From the NCBI GenBank assembly GCA_036365455.1, contig JAWQUS010000016.1, positions 19,863,001-19,927,000 of the forward strand: 64,000 nt of DNA, written 5' to 3'. Positions 1-11,000 of this stretch are shown one piece after another. A program made the position numbers and the translations under genes. A model generated the notes under the pieces. That model searched no databases. It had not been told where the DNA came from and saw only the letters and a list, made by a program, of their open reading frames with translations. The stretch comes from Macrosoma leucophasiata. Its lineage: Eukaryota > Arthropoda > Insecta > Lepidoptera > Hedylidae. The first letter of the stretch is position 1. Each line of letters begins with the position of its first letter.

Positions 1-140
1 GTTCACATTGATGTTAAGTGATGACTGCAGCCTATAGACACTTACACCAAGACCAAGACCAAGGTCAAAATGCAGATGCGTTACCACTCCTGAGGCCTAA
101 GGTGTTATGCCTCTGTGCCGGAAAATTACAGGGCCGTATA
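1..140 (-). repeat. SINE-A, truncated copy
   Basis: The window opens inside a copy of the commonest repeat here. It runs from the GTTCACATTGATG tail region through CAGATGCGTTACCAC to ACAGGGCCGTA and then stops matching. The hairpin head is missing. Confidence 0.8.
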
Positions 141-953
141 TTTGGAGGCCCAGTAATATGACGCACGAGAAAAACGGTCATGAGTTAAAATTAGGGGCTC
201 CCCGCCACGCACATATTGGGTACCCGTATGATTGATAATGATACGGTAGATAGATTCTAAAATACACATCAAAAAGAACGCGCTAGCAAAAAAAAGCGAT
301 ATTTCCCTTCGTAAGCTCTACAATGTTTCATGATTCCAAGCGACCAGTCGAACTACCGCCTTCCCCCCCTACTCCCCCCCTTCCTTAGTCCGCCACTGAT
401 CACTTGTTCAACCTAACATATAGGTCGCGCCACGTAAAAAGAACGCTGGAAGAAAGTAGAAGGGATGTGTTCGCGCATCGGTACACTCGCGCACGAAAGT
501 ACTAGCCCTATTGGTTTATTTTTGATCTAGCTTTCGCTTGCGGTTTCGTGTATTGGTAGGCAGATTGAAAACTATATTACATAGAATAACATAAAATGAA
601 ATTAAAACACATGACGCGCAGCTTGACCGCCAGCGTTCTTTTTACCTGGCGCGACCTATACTGATATTGTATTTATACAGAGTATACATGTACGAGGACA
701 ACCACTCGCTGTCATCATTGCCGGCGGAGATTGACAATCTGGTGAACAGTGCCGATTGGTTCCTCACGCATATCAACGGAGCTCAAGGATAATTGTCAAC
801 TACTTCAGACTAAGGCCTCTTGAAAGACTAAACTTAGAGTACCCGGCAAGAAAAAATGCACATCGAGCTTAAGAAGGAGATAATCGGCTAGTTTCAATTT
901 CGTTTTAGCGATGCCCGATACATATCGATATTTTAGTGCATCGATGCAACTGA
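141..953. other. Intergenic, no gene seen
   Basis: No coding signal is visible. Bases about 800-905 match part of Repeat-D (GGCAAGAAA, TGCACATCGAGC, AATCGGCTAGTTTC), which recurs at 59012-59100. The motif GTCGCGCCACGTAAAAAGAACGC near 424 recurs in inverted form near 632-655 (GCGTTCTTTTTACCTGGCGCGACC), so 424-655 looks like an unidentified element with inverted ends. Confidence 0.5.
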
Positions 954-1106
954 AGTGGCAAACAAGCATGCAGTTCACATTCATGTTAAGTGAAGACTGC
1001 AGCCTATAGACACCCACACAATGACCAGAGGTCAAAATGCAGATGCGCTGCCACTCCTGAGGCATTAGGTGTTATGTCTCTGTGCCGGAAATTACAGGGC
1101 CATATA
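954..1106 (-). repeat. SINE-A, truncated copy
   Basis: It matches the tail half of SINE-A from GTGGCAAACAAGCATGCAG to ACAGGGCCATA. The head is absent and the sequence diverges after 1106. Confidence 0.8.
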
Positions 1107-1192
1107 TATAGGAGGATATATTTGTATTTTGTATCGATACACGTCAAATGCTTGATTTGGACATGTCGTATAGCGCTACGCCGGAATACCGC

Positions 1193-1465
1193 TTTTTTAT
1201 GTAATGGAAATGGTAAATAAAAATGCAGTTCACATTGATGTTAAGTGATGACTGCAGCCTAAAGACACACAAAAACCAAGGTCAAAATGCAGATGCGTTA
1301 CCACTCCTGAGGCCTAAGGTGTTATGCCCCTGTACCGGAAATTACAGGGCCGTGCATTACCACCTGACCGGAACACGATAGTGCTGAACACTACCATTTA
1401 GCGGCAAGTATAGAAGTGGTGGTGCATACGCCCACGAGTACCGTCACTAGAGCTCTAACACCAGT
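1193..1465 (-). repeat. SINE-A, nearly full copy
   Basis: It runs from TTTTTATGTAATGG through the CACTACCATTTAGCGGCAAG core to a decayed head hairpin (GAGTACCGTCACTAGAGCTC) and ACCAGT. The T-run on the plus strand is the A-tail of the element on the minus strand. Confidence 0.85.
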
Positions 1466-3991
1466 AAAGAATTGCATTAAAAGTATCGTATTGTATTGTC
1501 TACTTATGAATAAAATATTTTCTCTCAAATACTTAACTGTGGTTGTTGAGATTATTTTTTCTTAATACTTTACATGTTAAACGTTGGTAGTTGTACAAAA
1601 AGTAAACAATTGTAGTTTTTATAACAGTGAAACTCACTTTTCTTAATAAATTATAATCAATAGAAGCAAATCTACATATCCCTCAAGCTACCCGCAAAAT
1701 ATGACAATTGATTTCTGATTGTTCTTGGACCCTATGAGGTCCATCTGCTGCTTCAGGGATTGAGATAGGTTTTACTTTAAAAATCAATGCAATATTTTCG
1801 AAACGATTAATCGATTGTGATACATTACGTTGCGATATATCGATATAAAGCGACGTATCGGGCATCACTACGTCGTATAGTCGTTATCTCTGCCGCACAT
1901 TGCCTACGTAAGTTCTGATAACCCTGTATTAGTCAAAACTTGATCAAAATTATCGACAAACGTCAGGTAGGTAGTGTGCGAAAGAGATAACGCTTTACAG
2001 AGCCAAAGTCTCTTTCCTAACAGTTATCTAGAGCGAAAGTTTATCCCATTATCGCATATGTCCCTCCCACAACGCCCTAAGAAGAGGATCGCCTAAGAGC
2101 AGGAGACTCTTTTAGTGAGTTTTGTGAATTTATTTAGGCTGAGAACCCTTTGCGCTCGCCTATTGCCCGCTGAAGTAGACTAATGCCCTCTCGAGACGAG
2201 CCGCCTGCATAAGTCCATTAAAAAAAAAGAAAACAATTATTTATTAAGCTCGATGTGCAATGATTCTTGCCGAGTACTGGATTATAATAAGAAAAGTATT
2301 TGGTAAACTAGAACTTGAAAATGTGAATGTAACTGTTATCAAAATATTCTGTAATATTTTCTTCTCATACATGAAAATGAATGATTGTCTGTATGTCCTT
2401 TATAGAACCGTGAACTACGCATTTGATCAGAATCAGAATCAGAAACTCATTTATTCATTTAGGCTGACAGGCACCTCTTATGACACGTCAAAAACAAACA
2501 AAATAAATTAAAGTGAATAACAATTGATATACATGTCAAACAAGATAAAAAATATATGTAAAGTCAAGAATATCACTAAGATACAACTAAATGTCATAAA
2601 CTAATGTTAAAAGTAGGTATATCAGTAGAATGTCTCATTTCCCCTTTACATCATGTGATGATCTTTAGCAAAGTTGTTGTGCATGAGCCCACGAAGGTTT
2701 CTGAGTTGGCAAATTCGAAAGATGGCGCCACTGTCATTTTTTAGTTGGTGGCGTAGCAACGCGCGCAGGATATAGCAAGTTTATTATATGTATTATTAGG
2801 TTTAAGCAAGGACGTCTTGCCGACGACCAAGCATTTCCGCCATCCAACGCTTTAGGAGTGCGTAATTTTTTATTGTTTTTTTTATTTAACGAAGGTGATG
2901 CCCGTGTATTACTAGATGGCTATATCTATAGTGGCACTGTTGTAAATTGCCCATATCATGATAATATTCGATCATTTCATGAAAGGCGACTTCCATATGA
3001 TGCGGTTAGCTAAATTTGAAGATCGTTCAATCGTTTACGTTTGATGATGTATTTGTCTCTACATTATAAAGGGTCCCCATATTTTTTAAATATAAAATTA
3101 AAATATGTATTGTCACGAGCATGACCAATGTTCTTCAAGTACAACATATATTTAATGAAAACTTTATGGAACTTTAGAGAATTATGAAATGTTTTTGTTT
3201 AATGAGACCATTTCATGAAATTCTCGGTAATTTCATGATATGAGTAATTTTACGGTAACGGCTACGTACGACATATCTACACGTTTCGATACGCTAGAAA
3301 GGTACCGAAGTATTAAGTTTATAAGTTAAGCGTAAAGTGAATGGGGCTATAAATACATACATATCTTTATTTATTTACTGGAAATTTTGTTAATGGTAGC
3401 CTGGCACTTGATGTATTCTAAATTTACTCTTAAAATACAAAGGGTAATGGCAATATATGTACAGAAAATTTTTTAAAAAGGTACACGGTAAAACAGCTTT
3501 CCAATATTATCTAGTGCACCTAGATAATATTTAATATTTAAATATTTTTAATTCTCCGGCATATTATTTGATGGGACATTATTCCCATTATTGGAGTTTT
3601 TGTGCCAATGTACGCTTATATTTATTATAAATATTTTATTATAAAGAATAGATTACTGGCGTTCTCATTATTAGATGAAACCAGTTTCTTTACAGAATTA
3701 TATAATCTTCTTTATTAAAATATTCAGATGATAAACTTATTCGTCCATTGAGTACGACTATAATAATGTACTTCGAAATGTAATACGTATTTGGTAGATT
3801 TAAGTTTTGTATTTTTAATAAAAGTTTGTATTCAACTATCACGTTTTATTTCACATTACACTATCTAGCTGTAGATAGACGCGAGCGGTTTAACAGCGGG
3901 ACCCAATATTCGATCTCAATCCATTTTTTATGACTTTCGATCGATACTTCGATCCATGTGTCGAAAAAGGCCACCCGATAACAAATTTACA
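1466..3991. other. Intergenic, AT-rich, no gene seen
   Basis: No exon with supporting splice sites or a recognisable protein was found. Bases about 1880-2035 are related to Repeat-D (GCACATTGCCTACG, CGAAAGAGATAACGC). The rest is AT-rich sequence of unknown origin. The small open frame at 2260-2511 has no recognisable features. Confidence 0.5.
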
Positions 3992-4283
3992 GTTTTTTTT
4001 TATTATGAAAGAGGCAAACAAGCATGCAACTCACATTGATGTTAAGTGATTACTGCAGCCTAGAGACACTTACAGAAAGACCAGAGGTCAAAATGCAGAT
4101 GCGTTACCACTCTTGAGGCCTAAGGTGTTTAGCCTCTGTGCCGGATATAACAGGGCCGTACATTACCACCATTACCTGACCGGAACACGATAGTGCTGAA
4201 CAATACCAATTAGAAGCAAGTATATTAGGTAATGCGGTGGTACCTACGCCCGCGAGCTCCGTCACTGGAGCTCTACCACAAGT
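3992..4283 (-). repeat. SINE-A, full-length copy
   Basis: It has a plus-strand T-run, the body, and the head hairpin GAGCTCCGTCACTGGAGCTC followed by TACCACAAGT. Confidence 0.85.
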
Positions 4284-4400
4284 AAAATGAATGAATGATG
4301 AATTTGTAGTCCTATGTTATGAGAATGCTGACTGCACATCGTACTTCGTACGATAATTATAAGAAAACGGCAGTGTATAGTGCAAAGTGCCTTGCAAAAA

Positions 4401-4464
4401 AATTACGATCACCGAGTACGCCTGCAGATGGTCTTATCTGCAGGCGTACTCGGTGATCGTAATT
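4401..4464. repeat. Perfect inverted repeat, 29-bp arms
   Basis: Arms at 4401-4429 and 4436-4464 are exact reverse complements (AATTACGATCACCGAGTACG outward) with a 6-base loop. There is no T-run and no gene beside it. It belongs to a set of short-loop palindromes in this window, and no element family is recognised. Confidence 0.85.
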
Positions 4465-4591
4465 CGTCGTAGGGGAAATGTCGACGACATGTATTATTTT
4501 AGAAAAACCTTCCGCACCCTGCATAAAACTTTCTCATGACCTTATGGTTGACTGTCAGAGAATGCCTAGTGGCATTAAGTTCGCCATTTGA

Positions 4592-4802
4592 CGACCCGGT
4601 TAGTCCAGCGGTGCGAAACCACCGTTTGATTCGAAGGGTCGCGGGTTCGATCCCCGCACCGGGACAAATATTTGTATGACCTACAGATATTTGTTTCGGG
4701 TCTGGGTGTTTGTGTATATGTTGTGTGTGTACAACGGCACCCACGATACAGGTTTATACCTAGTGTGGGGCTGTGAGTGTAAGCGTATTTATTTATTTAT
4801 AT
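4592..4802 (+). repeat. SINE-B, tRNA-headed SINE
   Basis: The head folds as a tRNA-like unit. Acceptor-type ends CCCGGT and ACCGGG pair. A-box-like TTAGTCCAGCGG is followed by B-box GGTTCGATCCC inside a T-arm with GCGGG/CCCGC stem. A tRNA-unrelated body follows (GTTTCGGGTCTGGGTGTTTG) with a TTATTTATTTAT tail. A second copy on the opposite strand lies at 52519-52735, which shows it is an interspersed element and not a tRNA gene. Confidence 0.8.
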
Positions 4803-4918
4803 GTACAAGGTGCATAGAAACATAAATGAATAAAATGAAGTTTGTTTGAAGAAATAAAATCAATTTCCCTGAAACATAATCTTAACAATATGGTGAAAAA
4901 ATAGAGAATGAAGAAACT

Positions 4919-5241
4919 GCCTCGGTAGCCTAGTGGTAGCAGGCCACTACTACTACGCTGAGGTTCTGGGTTCGATTCCCGGGTAGGGGGTTTTCAGATA
5001 TAGTGCTATAAGTACTTTATCTCTGGTCCTATTGGGATTTTTCCTTTTTCTGGAAATTTCCCAGTACCTACCTCGAAGTTTGGTAATGTGCCCGGGAGAT
5101 GTCAACAGGCTCGCCACCTGTAACATGGGGCAAAAACGTAACCGGCGAATCGTGGGTGTTTGCATGTATGCTTGATTGAATGCATTTACCTGTGCCTACT
5201 CCTTCGGGGTTTACAGGCGTGAAATTACGTTTTTATGAAAA
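4919..5241 (+). repeat. SINE-C, tRNA-headed SINE
   Basis: The head contains A-box-like GTAGCCTAGTGGTAGCAG and B-box GGTTCGATTCCC with a CTGGG/CCCGG T-stem. The body carries TTATCTCTGGTCCTATTGGG, GAGATGTCAACAGGCTCGCC and TCGTGGGTGTTTGCATGTATG, ending near GGCGTGAAATTACG. Further copies or fragments are at 24782, 28100, 49300 and 56785. Confidence 0.8.
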
Positions 5242-5853
5242 CGCGGGCTAAATTTAGTCACTTGATAGTAATATTAATTTTATTACCATTTTTGACCGTA
5301 AGTACCGTCGGAATTTATGAATCAAATTTAAATCGATGCAAGCCCTCCCTCATAGTGTCCCCTCAAACAAGTGGACACCTTTAAACAAGCACCCCTATCG
5401 GTGAGTGGCATTTAGGACAATAAAAATTATACACCGCTCAGCTACCGGGCGAGGGTGAAATGACAGGTGTCCACCATGTGTCCACGGGACGCCAGTGGAT
5501 TAAAAAATGGCGCGTAATTAAGTAGAGCTTATACCTATCTGGTGGTAATTTTTTGGATCGATTAGTATTATTACAGGGAGGGAATCTACTTGCAAAACAA
5601 AAAATATATTTGCGATCCTGTATGGCTCCTTATTAACTATCACAAAACACACTAAAGGCAAAGCAATTTAGGCCTCAGTGGTGGCAACGCATCTGCATAT
5701 TGATCACCGGTTTAGAGGGAAATGTCTATAGACTACAATAGTTACTTACAAAGTTACCTACCACCCTTGTTAATTGCTGCATTTACCATGCGTATGAACT
5801 GCAAGCTTAGGTATTTGCCACCATTATTACTTAAAAAATATGTTTGAACACTA

Positions 5854-6126
5854 TATTTTTTTTTGTAATGGCAGTTGTAAACAAGAATGTAGTTCACATT
5901 GATGTTAAGTGATGATTGCAGCCTATAGACACCCACACAAAGACCAAGGTCAAAATGCAGATGCGTTACCACTCGTGAGGCCTAAGGTGTTATGCCTCTG
6001 TGCCGAAAATTACAGGGCCGTACATTACCCCCTGACCGGAACACGATAGTGCTGAACACTACTACTATTAGGTAATGCGGTGTTATCTACGCCCGCGAGC
6101 TCCGTCACTGGAGCTCTACCACCAGT
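5854..6126 (-). repeat. SINE-A, full-length copy
   Basis: Plus-strand T-run, complete body and intact head hairpin ending in TACCACCAGT. A shorter related fragment lies just upstream at about 5660-5740. Confidence 0.85.
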
Positions 6127-7429
6127 AAATCAAAATTGATGTAATTATCACGTAAGATTAAAACAGCAATTTACAGTAGTGGCTAGCGAAATAATGTTTA
6201 TCGAGGTATATATTACGCCTTCTGCTCTGCCAGTTAACTAGGTACCTACATACATTTTAGCTATTTTGTTACAATGATAGTGTGAGCACTTCTGACTGAG
6301 ACACATTCGACAGCGAGGCGTAGGTACAGGCACTACCGCATTTTTTTTTCATGTTTTTTTCTTTATTATGGCATTGCTGTTACGTATATTGCCAGTAACG
6401 AGTAAAACTATTTAGATAGATATTTCATATTCATATTTAAGCAGCGTAAAAGTTGGTATTAGTCAGTCAGTCACTTATTGATTATGTCAGTCAAGTGAGT
6501 TACAGTCATAAATACTCATAAATGAGAGTAAAGCGATGGGTTGGTACTCGTACTTTACCAAAACATTTACTATGAAGTTTTGGAGGCAACCTGAAAGGCC
6601 GTGCTTTCGCACTGTTATTCTATTTCACTATACACGGGCACTGTAATAAATCTATATCGAACAAAATGCCACCAACTTTATTTAATATAACTCAAAAATA
6701 CACCAAGAAAATGAAATAAAATACGAGCACCATACGCCTCTTTCAATGTTCCCGCCAAAACTCCCACCACCGCATTACATGATATGTCTGCCGCCAAATT
6801 GTGGTAATGCGGTGGTGCCGACGCCCCGAGCTCCTGCGCTGAAACTCTACCACTAGTGAGCTCTGCTACGTCTATTAGCTCTACCACATGTCCGTGCTCA
6901 TACGTACTATCAACGACGCCCTCAAGTCCCTACAATGGAACTCTAGCACCAGTAAAGTAACATCATTCAATTTCAAATTCAATCATCATTTCCTACAGGA
7001 ATATTTTAAGTGTTCTATAAACACAAATAATAATTAAAGCATTGATTGTAAGACTTGCAAAATTCCAAAGAAATTGTGAGGCTTTTTGAACACATTCAGG
7101 GATGGTATACAAAGGAACGTGGAGTTCATGACCTTTGCACAATGAATAAATCAATCTCCTAACCAACTTTGACACTATTTTGTTTTTTTTTTTTTTGCAA
7201 TAACGAAACGTGAAAATTAACATACATTTATTGAAGTTAGAGCTGCAGTGATAGAGCTCGAAATCGTAGACATTACCGCATTAACTAAAATCTACCTAGC
7301 TACCTAGTTAATCACCGGCAAATAATAAGTGGTCCGTCAGGTGGTAAGTTTGCCTGCCTGGTCAAGTGCGACGCGTATGCGGTACCATACTTTCGTATTT
7401 TAATTTGTCGTGGTAAAGATGGAATAATA
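6127..7429. other. Intergenic with SINE-A head fragments
   Basis: Two partial SINE-A heads occur on the minus strand at about 6800-6870 and 6890-6955. No coding exon is recognised. The segment near 6570-6600 (GAAGTTTTGGAGGCAACC) recurs near 27133 and, inverted, near 60774, so it is another minor interspersed repeat. Confidence 0.5.
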
Positions 7430-8913
7430 GGTTGGGGAAAAAGTCTTTTCGCATTATAGTATGTATGAACTTGTAATAAAATCTCTTTGGCTGTAGTATT
7501 TGTATCTGGCTGGTTTTGGTATCATTGAAAGTTAAAATTTTAAAGAACATAATTCCAAATTCAAATAACGCAAATGTGTGATTTTCATTTGTTTTTCGTA
7601 CTGTCAAGATGAGTGAATCTAATGAAGAAATTCGATACATTTTAAAATTTTACAACAAAAAAGGCAAAAATGTAACGCAAGCCGCGAAAAAAATTTGCGA
7701 TGTTTATGGACCTAGTGCAGTGTCTGTGAGAGTAGCACAAATTTGGTTTAAGTGTTTTCAATCCGGAAATTTTGATGTCAAAGATGCACCATCGCTCTGG
7801 TCGCCCTATTACGGATAAAATGGATGCCATTTTTGAAAAAGTGGAGCAAGATCGACATATCAGTAGTTACGACGTAGCTGAAGAACTGAAAATTGATCAC
7901 AAAAGTTTTGGCGCATTTGAAAAAGCTGGGTACAAAAAAAAACTCGATATTTGGGTACCTCACGAGCTCACTGAAAGAAACCTAATGAACCGTGTACTCA
8001 TTTGTGATTCTTTATTACGACGTAATGAAACCGAATCATTTTTGAAGAAGCTGATAACTGGTGATGAAAAGTGGATCACGTACGACAAGAACGTGCGAAA
8101 AAGGTCGTGGTCAAAGGCCGGTCAGGCTTCACAGACTGTGGCGAAACCCGGGTTAACTGATGTTGTGTGTGTGGTGGGATTGGAAGGGCATTATTCATTA
8201 TGAGCTATTACCACCAGGCAGGACTATCGATTCTGAACTCTACTGCGAACAACTGATGAGATTATAGCAAGAAGTTGAGAGAAAGCGGCCGGAATTGATC
8301 AACAGAAGGGGTGTGGTGTTTCATCATGATAACGCTAGACCTCACACATCTATAGCCAGTCAGCAAAAATTAAGAGAGTTTGGCTGGGAGGTGTTAATGC
8401 ATCCGCCGTATAGTCCTGACCTTGCACCTTCAGATTTCTACCTGTTTCGGTCTCTTCAGAATTTTTTATGCAATGTTAGGTTAACATCACGAGAGGACTG
8501 CCAAATCCACTTGTCGCGGTATTTTGATGAGAAGTCCCAAAATTTTTATAGCAATGGAATCATGTCCAGGGCCGTCTTAAACTAAGTTGGGGCCCTTGGG
8601 CACACAAGAATTCGGGGCCCTTTTGAATATGTAAAGAAACCGAACTATTATTTTTTTTTCACTGTGATATGCTTTTTTACACACACACACTACACACAAT
8701 CACTCATACATACATACACTCACATTCACATACCTACACACACACACACATCTATCTCATGCCAATGTAAAGGTTACATACAACTATACTATACTCAACA
8801 TGAATATTTTTGAAGATTTTTTGGGGCGTGATCTACAATCGTAATAATACTACGTATAGAGTGGAAACTTCGACTTCCCGCCCGATTTTTGATACACATA
8901 TCATATTTTGAAA

Positions 8914-8985
8914 GAAAAACCTCTTTGTCATCTTGGATCTGAAAATGCATCCATTTTCAGATCCAAGATGACAAAGAGGTTTTTC
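8914..8985. repeat. Perfect 34-bp palindrome inside the hAT-like element
   Basis: Arms 8914-8947 and 8952-8985 are exact complements with a 4-base loop. The arm contains CATCTTGGATCTGAAAATG, and related CCGCCATCTTGGATTTG text recurs at about 9051 and 9132. Confidence 0.85.
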
Positions 8986-9414
8986 CATTTTCGTAATCAG
9001 CACCTCAAGAAACCTCGAAATAGATACACAACATATTTAAAAAAACTGTCCGCCATCTTGGATTTGAAAAATCTGCACTTCAAGAAACAGAAAATTGAAA
9101 TACATAACATATTTCTGGAAAATGATTATGGTCCGCCATCTTCGACTAGAAAAGAGGTACCATTTTTGTAATAATAATCATCACCTCATCGTTGAGGTGA
9201 TAACTATTTTTACCCTGACATTGACACCCACATTGCTTACATAGTATTGTCGTTAGGTACCATTTAGGGGAATGTACATTGGGAAATGCGGTGGTGCTCG
9301 TACGCCTTGGGGCTCCATCTGTGAAGTTCTATCGCAGTATATAACCTACCCAGAACATGATAACGGTTTACATTGGAGATAACCGATAACCACTTACTAG
9401 CAGGTCAAATACCA

Positions 9415-9665
9415 ACCTCGCTGTAGAATACCAACCGTCGCCCATAAGAGGGGAGGTGAGGCGGGGTGAGGCGGAAAAAATGGGCGGGACGGCGAAATGT
9501 CCATTCAATACGTAGTATTATTACTTATTCTCTGACTGGACTGTCAGTGCTTACGTAGCTGTAGCTAGGCAGTGTGCAGCAGAGATAACGCCTAGGAAAT
9601 ACGAAACTAGCTGATTGTCTCTTTCGTAGGCCTCGATGTGCAATACGTCTTGCTGGGTACCTTTT
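9415..9665. repeat. Repeat-D copy
   Basis: It contains CCGTCGCCCATAAGAGG, GGCGGGACGGCGAAATG, GTGCAGCAGAGATAACGC and TCGATGTGCAATACGTC, all shared with the copies at 35170, 52390 and 59012. Confidence 0.7.
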
Positions 9666-10270
9666 ATGTGGAAGCCATTATAATCAAAATTGTGAATAAA
9701 TTTAATTGAATGAGATACTATTTTACAATGCACACTTTAGTATATTTATCAAACTGTAATCAAAATCAATAAGTATTTCATTTAGATAAACTTTGTCTTT
9801 CACAACAAGTAAATTGTCAGAATACTTAGTTTAAAAATTATTACGGTACATGATGTACGAGTAGCTAAATAAATAAATAAATAGGTATTATATTTAAAAT
9901 AATCCGTCACGAAACATAATGTGGCAGACTAAATTCCACACGAGCAAAGCCGTGGGCATAAGCTAGATTCGATCGATCAAATGATCGACGTTCGTGCAAC
10001 GAGTAAAGCAGGTAGGTACAATGCACCCATGCGTAATATCGTGAGAGAAATTGCCGGTCCTTCGGGGCCGTCTGAGGATGGGGGCCCTGGGCACTGGCCC
10101 CGAGTGCCCTTATGGTAGAGACGGCATTGATCATGTCCCTACCTACAAGATGGCAAAAGGTTATCGAACAAAATGGTACATAAATACTTTAGTTAAATTT
10201 AAATAAACTAGGTATATTAAAAAATTTTTTGAATTATCTTAAAAAATGCGAAGAAACTTTTTCCCCAACA

Positions 10271-11000
10271 TAATATATACCTAAAAAGGTATTCGCAAAA
10301 GGTATAAGAAATCGCACCTTTTCGATAAGAACGCCTTTTGCACTTTTATTTCTTTTCATGTTTGTATAATTTGTTTAGTGTTCTGGTGTACAATAAAGTG
10401 TATAAATAAATAAATGAATAAAGGTAGGTATAACAATTTACAAATATTCTGATAAATTACCTCTTTAGGGACCTGCAGCCTAAAAGCAACTTTATCTTTT
10501 AAATTTCGTTTGTGTCATATCAGTTCAATTAGGTAACTGTTGCATTAAAATAATAATTGAAAAAGACTGATTAGGTAGGTTCTTTTTGGGTATGTTACGA
10601 ATTTAATATTTGAATTTTTTATTTGATAAGGAAGTTAGGTTAGGTTCAGACCTATCGACATTGCTGTCGTTATTGTCATTGCTGTCAAACTTAGGGTAGG
10701 TACTTTATCTAAAATCTAAAGGGTGTAAAGCCAACTCCATTGCCGGGGGGCACCCTTGTGTACCTACTCGGTTTTGTGTCTGACAAAGTTGTAGAGAACT
10801 TTAACTAAATATAATGAATAGGCACTGGGTGCTACCGCCTATCTGTATTGCTGCTGACCTTGCCATTTCTGTCAAAATTTCATGTCGATTTGTGGCCCCT
10901 TAACTTTTTAAGGGGCCACAGTATTGATATTCTGATTGATATTCTCGTTTTCGTAGGTGATAAACAAGCGATAAAGGTAGATTATTTCGATTATTGTTAT
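10271..11000. other. Intergenic, no gene seen
   Basis: AT-rich. It contains a hairpin at about 10892-10920 (GGCCCCTTAA facing TTAAGGGGCC) and a repeated TTGCTGTC motif near 10660-10690. No exon is recognised. Confidence 0.5.

Larger units (their letters stand above)
8567..10129. mobile_element. hAT-like non-autonomous element nested in mariner
   Basis: The insert is flanked by an 8-bp duplication, ATCATGTC, at 8559-8566 and 10130-10137. Removing one copy rejoins the mariner reading frame (GIMS followed by LPTRW). The ends are CAGGGCCGTCT and, read from the right on the minus strand, CAATGCCGTCT (9 of 11 identical). Both termini also carry GGGCCC/GGGCAC subterminal blocks. An 8-bp duplication and CA-starting ends fit the hAT superfamily. 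No transposase is encoded. It contains a CA microsatellite, a perfect palindrome (8914-8985), a SINE-A scrap near 9285 and a Repeat-D segment. Confidence 0.8.
7609..10182 (+). pseudogene. mariner transposase pseudogene
   Basis: In a working element this enzyme cuts and pastes mariner DNA at TA sites using a DDD catalytic core. The reading frame starts with MSESNEEIR at 7609, shifts near 7790 (the GRPITDK segment is in another frame), continues through the ELTERN and TGDEKWI motifs (first catalytic Asp) to 8203, then breaks again. HDNARPH (second Asp) and YSPDLAPSDFYLF (third Asp) follow at about 8320-8450. The C-terminus is separated by the nested insert: LPTRWQKVIEQNGT and a stop are encoded at about 10138-10182. 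Frameshifts and the insertion make it inactive. Family assignment is firm; the subfamily is not. Confidence 0.92.
7430..10270 (+). mobile_element. mariner element, decayed, interrupted by a nested insertion
   Basis: Terminal inverted repeats are visible. The left end is GGTTGGGGAAAAAGTC with TTCGCATT following, and the right end reads the same on the minus strand from 10270 (25 of about 30 bases alike). TA dinucleotides flank the element at 7428-7429 and 10271-10272, as expected for Tc1/mariner insertion. Subtracting the 1563-bp insert at 8567-10129 and its 8-bp duplication leaves about 1.27 kb, the usual mariner size. Transposase relics lie between the ends. Confidence 0.9.

Noticed and set aside
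4592..4665. tRNA gene
   Set aside because: The fold is tRNA-like, but the sequence continues into a SINE body and has a second dispersed copy with the same body.
4919..4990. tRNA gene
   Set aside because: Same reasoning: A and B boxes belong to the SINE-C head, repeated at several sites.
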